Assembly (NCBI GenBank): GCA_025361565.1
Contig: JANYKN010000144.1
Location: 110,021 to 174,020 of the forward strand
Source: Bacteroidota bacterium
Lineage (GTDB): Bacteria; Bacteroidota; Bacteroidia; Bacteroidales; NBLH01
Reading direction: 5' to 3'
DNA: 64,000 bases
Shown here: in pieces, positions 34,437 through 44,256 of the stretch
Layout: each line of letters begins with the position of its first letter
How positions within the stretch are numbered: position 1 is the first letter of the stretch
Made by a program: the position numbers and the translations under genes
Notes under the pieces: generated by a model
Database searches by the model: none
What the model was told of the DNA's origin: nothing
What the model saw: only the letters and a program-made list of their open reading frames with translations

Positions 34437-35794
34437 AGGAAAGTGACCATATTGACAAATTATTTGCCGATTATCTAAGTGATTTCGAGGAAAAAGCTCC
34501 CAGCTATGTGTGGCAGAATATTCAAGTTGACATACATAATCAAAAGAGGTTAAAAAGAAATTATAGATTACAGGCAATTGCTGCTTCTATTGCATTATTG
34601 TTAACTTTTGGGTTGGGTTATGTTTCGTCTGATATAACAAGAAAGAATAAGGCTGATTCAAGATTTTTAGATTTGAGTTCTTTAAAGCAACTAGAAAATC
34701 AAGAAGTATATTCAATAGATATATCTCCTATATTAGATGGAAATTTAGAGCTTTCAACAAATCTGAACCATACTAACAATAGAGTTGTCAGCACAAATAT
34801 AAATATACAAAATAAGCAATTCGAAAATAAGAGTTTTTTATACAAAATATTTGATTTGTCAAAAGATCAATTTTTACCGGGTTCTGAAAAAAAGACAAAT
34901 TCCAGTGAACTTGCCTATAATAATTCAAATTCGCGTAAGAATAATTCTAACCAATTATTAATCGATACCTTGTTATTAGAAGAAGGAAGCCTCCATGAAG
35001 GGGGTTTCCTTTTATCAAAAAAAAGTGAAAAATATTCAAGGTGGTCATTTGGGACTAAGTTTTCACCGGTATATTCAATGGCAGAAAATACGGAACAAAT
35101 GGGAGTGGGGAACAATCCGATTTTAAAATCATCTTTTAGTAAAGAGTTGCCTAATACCCAAGCAGTTGAAAAATCTTTATTGGCTTTTAGTGGAGGGTTA
35201 AATGTTAATTATCGTTTTGCTCAAAGATGGAGTGTTGAATCAGGACTTTTTTATTCACAAAAGCGTCAAATGGCTGACAACTTAGTTGGAAGTGCAATGA
35301 ATGGTCTTCAAAATGAAATGGCAATATACACACCTGATGGAGTAAAGCAATTACAAACAGAAATAAATTCTCCTTCTTTTAAAGGTACTCAGGTAATTGG
35401 TTCGTCGCACAATGAGACTTATTATTCTTCTGAAATGAATTACATCAGTAATCTCGATTATCTTGAATTACCAATTATTGTTAGATATAAAATTATTGAT
35501 AGAAAAATTGGTTTTGATATATTAAGTGGAATTTCAACAAATATTTTAATTGGCAATCGTAGTTCAATTGTGCAGGATGATATTAGTTTATGGACCGGGC
35601 AAAATCAGGAAATAAGTCCTTTATTATATAATGCAACTATTGGACTTGGTTTAAACTACAATTTTTATCAAAACTTTAGTTTCAACTTAGAGCCTACATT
35701 TAAGTATTCATTAATTAATTCTGAAAATACTACTATTGCACAGTACCCGTATAGCTTTGCTGTATTTGCTGGTTTTAGTTATCGTTTTAAATAA
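34430..35794 (+). CDS. Membrane-anchored beta-barrel protein, probable anti-sigma partner
   Basis: A 454-residue protein overlapping the sigma gene by 7 bp (TTG start). The N-terminal 45 residues are soluble and charged, with KLFADYLSDFEEKAPSYVWQNIQVDI. One hydrophobic helix (about 48-65) follows, then a Ser/Asn-rich linker. The last 200 residues have alternating polar and aromatic strands typical of an outer-membrane barrel (WSFGTKFSPVYSM, GLNVNYRFAQRWSVESGLFYSQ, YLELPIIVRYKI and a terminal FAVFAGFSYRFK). An inner-membrane helix followed by a PorT-like barrel domain is found beside sigma genes in this phylum. Anti-sigma activity is inferred only from position and topology. Confidence 0.75.
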   Translation: MLKESDHIDKLFADYLSDFEEKAPSYVWQNIQVDIHNQKRLKRNYRLQAIAASIALLLTFGLGYVSSDITRKNKADSRFLDLSSLKQLENQEVYSIDISPILDGNLELSTNLNHTNNRVVSTNINIQNKQFENKSFLYKIFDLSKDQFLPGSEKKTNSSELAYNNSNSRKNNSNQLLIDTLLLEEGSLHEGGFLLSKKSEKYSRWSFGTKFSPVYSMAENTEQMGVGNNPILKSSFSKELPNTQAVEKSLLAFSGGLNVNYRFAQRWSVESGLFYSQKRQMADNLVGSAMNGLQNEMAIYTPDGVKQLQTEINSPSFKGTQVIGSSHNETYYSSEMNYISNLDYLELPIIVRYKIIDRKIGFDILSGISTNILIGNRSSIVQDDISLWTGQNQEISPLLYNATIGLGLNYNFYQNFSFNLEPTFKYSLINSENTTIAQYPYSFAVFAGFSYRFK

Positions 35795-35854
35795 TCCTTG
35801 TCAATTTAATAAAATTACAATTGTTAGATTAAAACTTTTAACAATTATCAAATT

Positions 35855-35900
35855 AAAATGAAAAACCGACTATTCTTTTGAATAATCGGTTTTTCATTTT
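35855..35900. terminator. Bidirectional terminator
   Basis: Arms 35855-35875 and 35880-35900 are complementary over 21 bp with one mismatch, with a 4-nt loop. A-runs on the left and T-runs on the right let it act on both converging genes (34430-35794 plus, 35906-36793 minus). Confidence 0.9.
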
Positions 35901-35905
35901 AATAA

Positions 35906-36793
35906 TTATTCTATTTTATAATTTAATCCTATGCCAAAAACTTCTTTAAATTGTGTTTTAGCGCCTCTTTCTATACCATCTTTAAAGGTTTTTATATCAT
36001 CATCATAGATGGCATGTAAATTTATGTTGGCCGAAAGTAACTTGTTTATTTTCATTGAAATCAGCAATTGCCAATCTATATCAATGCATTCAGGGTTTTT
36101 TATATAATTCGAAAACAGCTCAAGTTTTGACAATAAGTTAACATTTTTCATAATGTCTTTGCTTACAACGGCTTTCATGGTACCACCAAATTCATTTCGT
36201 ACATTTTTACCTTTATCAACTCCAAAAGCACCAGCATTTGATAAAGTATCATCCATTACAAAAGTTGTTTTACCACTAATTGGGCCAATAAATAAATTAA
36301 ATACTTTTGAAGGTGTATAGTTCATACCTAGAGATAAACTTAGATAGGCAGGCGCCATAAATTTGGACAACAAAGTTTTTGTTCCAGCCACATCATCGTA
36401 TTTATAGCCATTATCGAACTGACTTTTAAATTGTACCAATCCACTATAATACCAATTGTTAATTACCTTGTAGCCAAATTTTGAACTAAACTCCAGGTTA
36501 TCATCCGTTTTTCGTAATTCTCTATCACCTTGTTTCATTAAACCATAGGCAAGAATTAAATTATTGTCCCAAGTTGCCATTTTGCCTTTGTAGTTGGCGT
36601 TTAATATAGTAAGCCCATTTATAGAGTAAGAATTTTCTCCTCCAGCTGACCAATTAGAAAAATTAACTTGAGAAATTGTAAAATTAATTACAATAGGAAA
36701 GAACCATCCAAGTGTAGAATCGGGTTTTGCATCTTGTGCAATTGAGTTGGAAGCAATCAATCCAATGATTAGCAATAATAAAGTTTTTTTCAT
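35906..36793 (-). CDS. DUF3078 outer-membrane-type protein
   Basis: A 295-residue protein with a signal peptide (KKTLLLLIIGLIASNSIAQ). It has the DUF3078 pattern: NFTISQVNFSNWSAGGENSY, ATWDNNLILAYGLMK, RKTDDNLEFSSKFGYKV, then repeated amphipathic strands ending FGIGLNYKIE. The strands and terminal aromatic fit a beta-barrel of unknown function seen throughout Bacteroidota. It stands alone on this strand. Confidence 0.88.
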   Translation of the reverse strand: MKKTLLLLIIGLIASNSIAQDAKPDSTLGWFFPIVINFTISQVNFSNWSAGGENSYSINGLTILNANYKGKMATWDNNLILAYGLMKQGDRELRKTDDNLEFSSKFGYKVINNWYYSGLVQFKSQFDNGYKYDDVAGTKTLLSKFMAPAYLSLSLGMNYTPSKVFNLFIGPISGKTTFVMDDTLSNAGAFGVDKGKNVRNEFGGTMKAVVSKDIMKNVNLLSKLELFSNYIKNPECIDIDWQLLISMKINKLLSANINLHAIYDDDIKTFKDGIERGAKTQFKEVFGIGLNYKIE

Positions 36794-37171
36794 TTTTTTA
36801 TTTGTTAAATAGTTTATTAAATATTAATTATTTTCAGGAAAGAATAAATGATAATGCGAAATAAACTTATTGTAGAAATAATTTTTCATAATCAATTAAA
36901 AACTGCCTTCTAATTAATGTTATAAAAATAATTTTCAATATTAATTCTGCAATTTAATATAATTTGCAAAAAAATAAAAGTAAATGCTAAATTAAAATAA
37001 TACTTGACAAGATTGACTCTTAGATTGATTATTGATATTATTATATAAATTTTTAATTTGGTAATAAATATAATGAATAACTCATTTTGCTTTAAGATTG
37101 TAATGTTCTTTAATTATTTGTATTTTGTACTCTGCAAATACTTTTAACTTGAAGATTAAATCTGTATTAAT
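36794..37171. other. A+T-rich region between divergent genes
   Basis: 378 bp, over 75% A+T by eye, with no gene, no stable hairpin and no full -33/-7 pair recognised for either flanking gene. Confidence 0.4.
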
Positions 37172-40100
37172 TTGAAAAACTGTATATTAACTTATATAAT
37201 ATTGGTGCTGCTTTCTATTGATAACTTAGAAGCGCAATCCTATGATTTTAGGCATTATTCCATTGAAAATGGTCTTTCGCAAAGTGTAGTAAATTGTATT
37301 AGCCGAGATAATGAAGGCTATTTGTGGTTTGGAACTCAAAATGGATTGAATCGGTTCGATGGATATAGCTTTAAGAAATATATTTATAATCCTACTGATA
37401 CTGGGTCAATATCAGATAATTGGATATTCTCAATTGCTCAGGATTTAGATAATAATTTGTGGTTTGCTACAAAATCAGGTCTTAACCGCTATGACAAAAA
37501 AACAGGCAAGTTTGCCACAGTTCTATTTAAATCTAAAACAGTAGAGCAATTAATTAAAAATGATGTTGTTTATGGATTGGACATTTCGCATGAAGGCAAA
37601 ATTATTATAAACACTCCTCCTTATTTTTCGATTTATAATCCAAAAAATGGTGTAATTCAGAATTTCAGGACAAATTTTAATTATAATGGTGCCATATTGG
37701 ATCAAACTTTACCCATTTTGGAGGATCATCAAGGAATAATTTGGATTGGTTCTACAGAAGGTTTATGCTATTTTAATCCTAAAAATTCGATTATTCAGGT
37801 ATATAACCTTCCCAGACAGGCTGGTACAAGTGATAATTCCATTTCGGCAATATTTGAAGATAGCAAAGGACAGATTTGGGTTGGAAGACAAAAAGGGATC
37901 AGTGTTATTCAGCGAAATAATTTGGGTTTTAACCTTGTTAATACTCAAAAAATAAACACATTGATTAAATTTTCATTTGTTAGATCTATTATTGAAGGAA
38001 AGGATGGAAATATTTGGATAGGTACAGAAGGAAATGGTTTAAATTGTTTGAGATTGCAGGGAAATGGCTTAGAGAGAGCTGATGTAATCACCTATCGTTC
38101 AAATCCAAATAATACAAATTCTCTAAGTCATGATATTATTCAATCGCTATGGATCGATGAATCAAATTTATTGTGGATTGGTACACTTCAGGGAATAGAT
38201 AGAATTGACTTAAAACTAAAAAAATTTGGATTAATTAGAAAATCATCAGATCTGTTTTCTGTTGATTTATTGGACAATGTAATAGCATCTGTATACAAAG
38301 AAGGTGATGAAATATGGATAGGCAATTGGGGTAAAGGACTGAATATTTTTAACCAGAAAACCAAAAAAGTAAAGAAATATTCATTTGAAATGAAAGGAGC
38401 CCAGCACATATCCAATAATTTTGTTCATGTTATTTTTAAAGATAATGAAAATAGAATTTGGATTGGAACCAGAGGTGGAATTAGCGTCTACAATCGAATA
38501 AATAAAACTTTTACCGATGTCAACGATTTTTTTTCTGGAGTTAATTTTCCTGATTTCTCAGATACTAGGGTTTATTGCATAATGCAGGATAAAAACTTGA
38601 ATTATTGGATTGGTACATCAAAAGGTTTATTTAAAGTTAATCTAAAAAGCAAGCAATATCAAAGTTTTTTTGCAGAATCTGACACTAAATCAAGGATTAG
38701 CAGTAACTTAATCAATTCTATTCATGAGGATAAAATTGGACATATATGGATAGGAACCGCCAACGGACTTGATGAATATTTACCGGATATACAAAGTTTT
38801 AAACATTATCATAAATCTGAAATGCTAGGTAATTCATTGTGCAATAATTATGTTGTTTCTTTATGTGAGGATAATCAGAATAATATTTGGATTGGAACTC
38901 AAAATGGAGTAAGCCAATTTATAAGGAAAGATTCAACTTTTATTTATTTTTCAGGAGATCAAGGATTGCCTGGTAATGTGGTGTATTCTATATTAATGGA
39001 CAAAAATAAGGACTTGTGGTTTACAACAGGAAATGGTTTGGCATTTTTAAAAAGAGATTCTAAAATATTCAGAAATTTCGATATTGAAGATGGCTTGCAG
39101 AGCCTTGAATTTAATTTAAATGCTTCATATCAGGCTGCCGATGGGAAAATATATATTGGAGGAATGAACGGAATAAATTATTTTCATCCAGACTCCTTGC
39201 ACGACAATAATATTAAACCTCCAATAGTGATTAACAATATTGAAATAATAAATAAAAATAGAAAGCGCAGTATTGAACTTGACGAAAAAAAAGAATTTAT
39301 TTTAAATTATGATGATTTTGCCTTTAATATTGAATTTTCGGCACTTGAATTTACAAATCCTGAAAAAAATCAATATGCGTATAAGCTTGAAGGGATTAAC
39401 GATGATTGGATATCAATAGGAAACAGGAGGTTTGTTCCTTTTCCTGACATTAAAGAAGGCCATTATGTTTTAAAAATAAAAGGTTCAAATAATGATGGTG
39501 TTTGGAATGAAATAGGACTAAGTATAAATATAATTAAAAATCCTCCCTGGTGGCGTACAACATTGGCATATGTTTTATTTGGAATTTTATTTATTTTATT
39601 ATTATACCTTATTATCCAATTAAGGACAAGAGCCTTAGTACATGAGCGAAAACATCTGGAACAACAGGTTCAAAAGCGTACACAAGAAATACAACAGCAG
39701 AAAAATGAGATTGAAGCACAAAGGGATGAAATAGAAACACAGCGCGATTATACCGCTTTTCAGCGTGACAAACTGAAACAAATGAATGATTCATTGACTG
39801 ATAGCATCACTTATGCAAAAAGGATCCAATCTGCAATATTGCCATCAAGCGATCTTTTAAAAAAGGTTTTTAAAGAATTTTTTGTATTATATATTCCTAA
39901 AGATATTATAAGTGGAGATTTTTATTGGGCAAAAGAAGTTATAATAAATAATAAAAAGAGAATTTATTTTGCTGTTGCAGATTGCACTGGCCATGGTGTT
40001 CCAGGTAGTTTTGTTAGTATGCTTGGGATTACATTGCTCAATGAAATAGTATCTCATAAAAATGATTTTTCCCCTGCAGATATTTTAAATATTTTGAGAG

Positions 40101-40555
40101 AACAAGTGAAGAGTTCTTTCCAACAAAGTTGGGATAATAGAAATACAAAAGATGGAATGGATATTAGCCTTTGCATGATTGAAGAAAACTCAAACCAATT
40201 GATTTTTGCTGGCGCAAATAGTCGGGTTCATATCTTTCATAAAAATGAACTTATTGAAATTACTGGAGACAGAATGCCTATAGGTATTTATTATTTAGAA
40301 AAACCATTTGTTGATCGAAAGATAGATTTAGCTGGAGGAGATATCGTGTACTTATATTCTGATGGATATCAAGATCAATTTGGAGGTAGTAAAGGTCTCA
40401 AGTTCATGCGTAATTCCTTTAGAAACCTGATAAATGAAACTAGCAGTTTTCCTTTGGAAAAACAACACGAAATTTTTCTGAAAACTCTCAAAGATTACCA
40501 AATGGATAAATATGAGCAAGTTGATGATATTACCGTTTTGGGAATAAAGATTTAA
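37172..40555 (+). CDS. Two-component-regulator propeller protein with SpoIIE phosphatase output
   Basis: A 1127-residue membrane signalling protein. After a signal peptide (about 1-21) come roughly fourteen propeller repeats with the (I/L)W(I/F)GT-x-x-GL signature (for example EGYLWFGTQNGLNRFD and NIWIGTQNGVSQF), forming a two-bladed sensor to about residue 680. A Y_Y_Y domain follows (FSALEFTNPEKNQYAYKLEGI), then a transmembrane helix near 795, a coiled coil rich in Glu/Gln, and a PP2C-type SpoIIE phosphatase (about 885-1127). The phosphatase has SGDFYWAKEV, VADCTGHGVPGSFVSMLG and LYSDGYQDQFGG, keeping the metal-binding Asp residues. It probably dephosphorylates a phosphoprotein in a partner-switch. 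The start is TTG. Confidence 0.92.
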   Translation: MKNCILTYIILVLLSIDNLEAQSYDFRHYSIENGLSQSVVNCISRDNEGYLWFGTQNGLNRFDGYSFKKYIYNPTDTGSISDNWIFSIAQDLDNNLWFATKSGLNRYDKKTGKFATVLFKSKTVEQLIKNDVVYGLDISHEGKIIINTPPYFSIYNPKNGVIQNFRTNFNYNGAILDQTLPILEDHQGIIWIGSTEGLCYFNPKNSIIQVYNLPRQAGTSDNSISAIFEDSKGQIWVGRQKGISVIQRNNLGFNLVNTQKINTLIKFSFVRSIIEGKDGNIWIGTEGNGLNCLRLQGNGLERADVITYRSNPNNTNSLSHDIIQSLWIDESNLLWIGTLQGIDRIDLKLKKFGLIRKSSDLFSVDLLDNVIASVYKEGDEIWIGNWGKGLNIFNQKTKKVKKYSFEMKGAQHISNNFVHVIFKDNENRIWIGTRGGISVYNRINKTFTDVNDFFSGVNFPDFSDTRVYCIMQDKNLNYWIGTSKGLFKVNLKSKQYQSFFAESDTKSRISSNLINSIHEDKIGHIWIGTANGLDEYLPDIQSFKHYHKSEMLGNSLCNNYVVSLCEDNQNNIWIGTQNGVSQFIRKDSTFIYFSGDQGLPGNVVYSILMDKNKDLWFTTGNGLAFLKRDSKIFRNFDIEDGLQSLEFNLNASYQAADGKIYIGGMNGINYFHPDSLHDNNIKPPIVINNIEIINKNRKRSIELDEKKEFILNYDDFAFNIEFSALEFTNPEKNQYAYKLEGINDDWISIGNRRFVPFPDIKEGHYVLKIKGSNNDGVWNEIGLSINIIKNPPWWRTTLAYVLFGILFILLLYLIIQLRTRALVHERKHLEQQVQKRTQEIQQQKNEIEAQRDEIETQRDYTAFQRDKLKQMNDSLTDSITYAKRIQSAILPSSDLLKKVFKEFFVLYIPKDIISGDFYWAKEVIINNKKRIYFAVADCTGHGVPGSFVSMLGITLLNEIVSHKNDFSPADILNILREQVKSSFQQSWDNRNTKDGMDISLCMIEENSNQLIFAGANSRVHIFHKNELIEITGDRMPIGIYYLEKPFVDRKIDLAGGDIVYLYSDGYQDQFGGSKGLKFMRNSFRNLINETSSFPLEKQHEIFLKTLKDYQMDKYEQVDDITVLGIKI

Positions 40556-40562
40556 GAAATAT

Positions 40563-41981
40563 CTATTCAAAATATTCATCCGGAAAGTTTACCAGATAAA
40601 TTTTTTCAATTGAACGGGTAAATGCAGTATACAACCAGCGCAGGTATTCACGGTTAAGCATTTCTTCTGAAACATATCCTTGATCAAGAAATACAATTTT
40701 CCATTGTCCACCTTGTGCTTTGTGGCATGTGATAGCATACGAAAACTTAACCTGTAAAGCATTAAAATAGGGGTTTTCTTTAACCTTTTGATATTTTTGT
40801 TTTTTTGTGGTTAATTCAGAATAATCTTCAAGTACTGATAAAAAGAGCTTTTTGTTTTCTTCAGCAGGTAATGATGCTGTTTCAATCTCAAGTGTGTTCA
40901 ATATAATTTTTACATCGAGTTCAATACCATTATAGTCAAGCATTCGTATCCTAATATCGGCGAATTTAAGATTATATATTTCTTGATAATCAAATATCTT
41001 TATTATCTCGGCAATATCACCATTAGCAATAAAATCAATATCTTCTATTGCTTGGGTCCAATGGTAATTATTTTTAACAACCATAATTAAATCACCCACA
41101 CTAATTTGGCTTTCTCTATATAAAATAGAGTTTCTGATTCCCTGATTATATTTATTGGCACGTTTGTTTGATCGGTTAACTACAATCACGTTTTCAATTC
41201 CATGTTTATCATATGAATTGCTGATTTCTTCAATTAAATTTTCTCCGGATATTCGAATCACATCTTCTTGATCTAAAATAAATTGTGGACGTTTAATACT
41301 AAAAATGTTATTATTGATTTGTGACCTTAATTCAGTTGCATTTTGCAGTATACCAGATTCAGAAGACTGTCGAACAACCTGCTTAAGGCTAACCTCATGC
41401 ACATTCAGGTTAAATTCTTTAAGAGTGAGCGATTCGAGGGCAGGGCTCAAATCAAACCCTACTGGAGGCAATTGTGCCGTATCGCCAATAAGGATTAGCT
41501 TACAATTATTTCCTGTATAAACATATTCAATTAGATCTCGCAGCAGATTACCACTTCCAAAAATAGAATTTTCCATGCTTGAATCAGAAATCATAGAAGC
41601 CTCATCAACAATAAAAAAAGTGTCTTTATGCAAATTTCTATCTAATGCGAATGAACCTAACCCGTCTGAAGAAGAACGTTGTCTATATATTTTTTTATGT
41701 ATTGTATAAGCGATCTGTCCGGAATAGTGGCTAAACACTTTAGCCGCCCTACCTGTTGGGGCTAAAAGAATGGTTTTTGTTTGAATCGTTTTAAGCGATC
41801 TGACAACTGCACTAATCGAAGAAGTTTTTCCAGTTCCAGCATAACCATTGATTAAAAACACACTATCCTGATTTTTATCCATCAAGAATTCAGCAAGTTT
41901 TTCAAACAATAGAAATTGGTCTGCCGTCGGTTCATGTTTTAGTTCATCTTTAAATGAGGTTGTCAGAAAGTTTGCCAGCAT
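40563..41981 (-). CDS. RecD-like superfamily 1 DNA helicase
   Basis: The 472-residue ATPase has Walker A GYAGTGKT (46-53), LLAPTGRAAKVF (motif Ia), FIVDEASMI (Walker B, DEA), LIGDTAQLPPVGF (motif III), and a UvrD/RecD-type C-terminal part with SYAITCHKAQGGQWKIVFLDQG and LYTAFTRSIEKIYL. This set matches the short RecD2/Pif1-like helicases common in Bacteroidota, without the RecB/RecC partners. It probably acts in DNA repair. The gene converges on the propeller-SpoIIE gene with 7 bp between stops. Confidence 0.92.
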   Translation of the reverse strand: MLANFLTTSFKDELKHEPTADQFLLFEKLAEFLMDKNQDSVFLINGYAGTGKTSSISAVVRSLKTIQTKTILLAPTGRAAKVFSHYSGQIAYTIHKKIYRQRSSSDGLGSFALDRNLHKDTFFIVDEASMISDSSMENSIFGSGNLLRDLIEYVYTGNNCKLILIGDTAQLPPVGFDLSPALESLTLKEFNLNVHEVSLKQVVRQSSESGILQNATELRSQINNNIFSIKRPQFILDQEDVIRISGENLIEEISNSYDKHGIENVIVVNRSNKRANKYNQGIRNSILYRESQISVGDLIMVVKNNYHWTQAIEDIDFIANGDIAEIIKIFDYQEIYNLKFADIRIRMLDYNGIELDVKIILNTLEIETASLPAEENKKLFLSVLEDYSELTTKKQKYQKVKENPYFNALQVKFSYAITCHKAQGGQWKIVFLDQGYVSEEMLNREYLRWLYTAFTRSIEKIYLVNFPDEYFE

Positions 41982-42502
41982 CTTTAATGGTTTGTATTAT
42001 ATCAAATGTATGAATGATCAAAAAAATTCAATATGATAAAAATAAATTTATCGATTATTTGATTCAATGTAGTTTAACAAAGAAAATTGTATCCAGGATA
42101 AACTTTCATACTCCATAAGTTTAATCCTTTCAAATTTTGTTTATAAAAGTAAATAAATTTTAATATTTCTTTGACATTCAATTTTTAGATCTGATTTTTT
42201 TACTTTTTAAGGACTATCAATTAAATGTAATTTATATTTTTTATTTTAAACTTACCTAATTTATTGATTTGTATAAATTTAGGTTTAATTAGCTTGTGAA
42301 AAATAATAATGAAATTAAAGAATTAATTTTCATTTATGAGAGCAAACTTTTTATTTGGCAAAATTAAAAAGTAAAGATTTATTTACATTAGTTTAACTTT
42401 TATAGTATTATTAAGAAGAAATTATTAAATTTGGCTTAATATTTGGAATTTAATGATCATTGTAGTTCCGTTAGTTATTTATTATAGTGAAACTCTATTG
42501 AA
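41982..42502. other. 521-bp intergenic region between divergent genes
   Basis: Very A+T-rich and without coding potential. It contains a likely promoter for the helicase gene (42003-42031, minus) and a -7 match TAAATTTG (42426-42433, plus) ahead of the DUF3822 gene. Nothing else stood out. Confidence 0.45.
42003..42031 (-). promoter_or_regulatory. Probable promoter of the helicase gene
   Basis: On the minus strand TTG (42029-42031), an 18-nt spacer and TACATTTG (42003-42010), an exact -7 match 22 bp upstream of the ATG. Confidence 0.45.
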
Positions 42503-43342
42503 ATGAAAGATTTTGCATTTTTCAATGATACTTTTAGTATATCAAAAACATCTACTTATCATTTGAGTATTTTGTTGAAACCCAGTGGAATTGCATATAC
42601 TGTTGTTGATACACTTCGACAAAAGTGTGTAGCCATTAAAAACAATACTTTTCAGGATTTAAAAGGAACAAGTGATTATCTAAGCCGGATTAGTGACTTT
42701 TTAGATAAAGATTCCTTTTTAGCTAAAAACTATAAGAGTATAGATTTTGTTTATTCATCTAGGAAATCCACATTGGTGCCATTAGAATTATTTGATAAAA
42801 AATTGCTTAAATCTTATTTCACTTTTGTGCATCCTTTAGACGAATATGAGGAAATCCATTTTAACCGTCTTACTAAAACCGAAGCAGTAAATATATTCAG
42901 TATCCCATCAGACATTACAACCCTTATGGTAAATCACTTCCCTGAACTAAAATTTCATCATCAGGCAACGTCGTTTATCGATAATTCAATCATTAAAAGT
43001 GAATCAAATGGCCATGTGGTAGGTATTATGGTTTATAAAATGTATTTTGATATCTCTGTTTGTAATAATGGAAAATTATTTCTTTATAACAATCTTGATT
43101 ATCAAAATGAAACTGATTTTGTATACCATATTGTTAATATTTATCAGCAATTAAAAATTGCTGATACTAAAGCAAATATGTATTTATCAGGTGATATTGA
43201 CAAAAGTGACGAAAAGTTTAAATTGCTTAATAAATACCTGCGAAATGTTTGGTTTGCTAAAACGCTTGATAGTTCAAATGTGAAATATCAATTTAAAGAA
43301 GTTCCGGAGCATTATCTGACTAATTTATTGAATTTTGGATAA
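42503..43342 (+). CDS. DUF3822 family protein
   Basis: A 279-residue protein, not an enzyme that can be recognised. It resembles the actin-like-fold DUF3822 proteins of Bacteroidota: HLSILLKPSGIAYTVVDT near the N-terminus, FVYSSRKSTLVPLELFD, and a C-terminal half with NGKLFLYNNLDYQNETDFVYHIVNIYQQL. Its stop codon overlaps the rsmD start by one base, the arrangement I recall in other members of the phylum. This suggests a role tied to rRNA modification or ribosome assembly, but that is inference. Confidence 0.88.
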   Translation: MKDFAFFNDTFSISKTSTYHLSILLKPSGIAYTVVDTLRQKCVAIKNNTFQDLKGTSDYLSRISDFLDKDSFLAKNYKSIDFVYSSRKSTLVPLELFDKKLLKSYFTFVHPLDEYEEIHFNRLTKTEAVNIFSIPSDITTLMVNHFPELKFHHQATSFIDNSIIKSESNGHVVGIMVYKMYFDISVCNNGKLFLYNNLDYQNETDFVYHIVNIYQQLKIADTKANMYLSGDIDKSDEKFKLLNKYLRNVWFAKTLDSSNVKYQFKEVPEHYLTNLLNFG

Positions 43343-43878
43343 TGCGTATAATTGCAGGAGAACATAAAGGAAGGAAATTTGATCCACCGTCATTTTTTAA
43401 GGCAAGGCCAACTACCGATTTTGCTAAAGAAAGTCTTTTTAACTTGATAAACAATGAAATAGATCTGGATGGTGCAAAAGCACTCGATCTTTTTTCAGGC
43501 ACCGGAAGTATAAGCTATGAGTTTATGTCTAGGGGCTGTACCTATGTTTGTTCAGTGGATTTAAATAGCAAATACTTAGAATATATAAAAAAGACTTCTG
43601 ATATTATCAGTCCTGATAAAAAAATCATTTTTACCTTAAAGGCAGACGTTTTGAAATTTTTAGTCAAACATGATTTGGACTATGATATCATTTTTGCAGA
43701 TCCACCTTATGAATTGGAAGGAATTGATAAAATTCCTGATTTAATCTTTAATAATCAGACTTTTAAAAAAGATACACTTGTAATTATTGAACATTCTGCT
43801 AAAACTGATTTTATGGTGCATCCACATTTTGTTAAACTGAAGAAATATGGAAGTGTAAATTTTAGTTTTTTTTATTAA
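43342..43878 (+). CDS. rsmD: 16S rRNA (guanine966-N2)-methyltransferase
   Basis: The 178-residue SAM-dependent enzyme methylates G966 of 16S rRNA. It opens MRIIAGEHKGRKF and has RPTTDFAKESLFNLI, the SAM loop LDLFSGTGSISYEFMSRG, and the catalytic FADPPYEL motif (DPPY), all typical of RsmD. The start overlaps the upstream DUF3822 stop (TAATG), so translation is coupled. Confidence 0.96.
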   Translation: MRIIAGEHKGRKFDPPSFFKARPTTDFAKESLFNLINNEIDLDGAKALDLFSGTGSISYEFMSRGCTYVCSVDLNSKYLEYIKKTSDIISPDKKIIFTLKADVLKFLVKHDLDYDIIFADPPYELEGIDKIPDLIFNNQTFKKDTLVIIEHSAKTDFMVHPHFVKLKKYGSVNFSFFY

Positions 43879-43894
43879 AATAGTTTAAAATATT

Positions 43895-43925
43895 TTTGCT
43901 TGGTATAAAAAAAAATCTATCTTTG
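43895..43925 (+). promoter_or_regulatory. Consensus promoter of tRNA-Asp
   Basis: TTTG (43895-43898), a 19-nt spacer, TATCTTTG (43918-43925): an exact match to the Bacteroidota promoter, 36 bp upstream of the mature tRNA. It is the best promoter in the window. Confidence 0.8.
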
Positions 43926-43960
43926 CATCGCTTTTGAGAAAAGCAAATCATTAAAGTTCT

Positions 43961-44037
43961 GGTCTGGTAGTTCAGTTGGTTAGAATGCCGCCCTGTCACG
44001 GCGGAGGTCGCGAGTCCGAGTCTCGTCCAGACCGCCA
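43961..44037 (+). tRNA. tRNA-Asp (GUC)
   Basis: A complete cloverleaf. The 7-bp acceptor stem GGTCTGG pairs with CCAGACC (44027-44033). The anticodon stem CCGCC/GGCGG encloses the loop CTGTCAC, giving anticodon GTC. The T arm is read around GTCGCGAGTCCGAGTCTCG, and the discriminator is G (44034), as expected for tRNA-Asp. The 3' CCA (44035-44037) is encoded. Confidence 0.97.
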
Positions 44038-44043
44038 AGAGTT

Positions 44044-44078
44044 AAAAAGGTTTGAAACATTTGTTTCAAACCTTTTTT
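44044..44078 (+). terminator. Rho-independent terminator of tRNA-Asp
   Basis: A 15-bp perfect stem (44044-44058 with 44063-44077), a 4-nt loop and a T-run. Confidence 0.95.
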
Positions 44079-44256
44079 GTTTTAGGCACTTAGCCAATTT
44101 ATATAGAAATTCGCCTAATACAATAAATTGATGAATGATTATTTTAGCTGCACATATTCTCACTATTTCCTCTCACATAAAACTCACATTTACTAAAAAC
44201 TGCTTTATAGATTTTGATTATTATGATGGGACATTTTATTAGCTCTAAAAAAGTGC

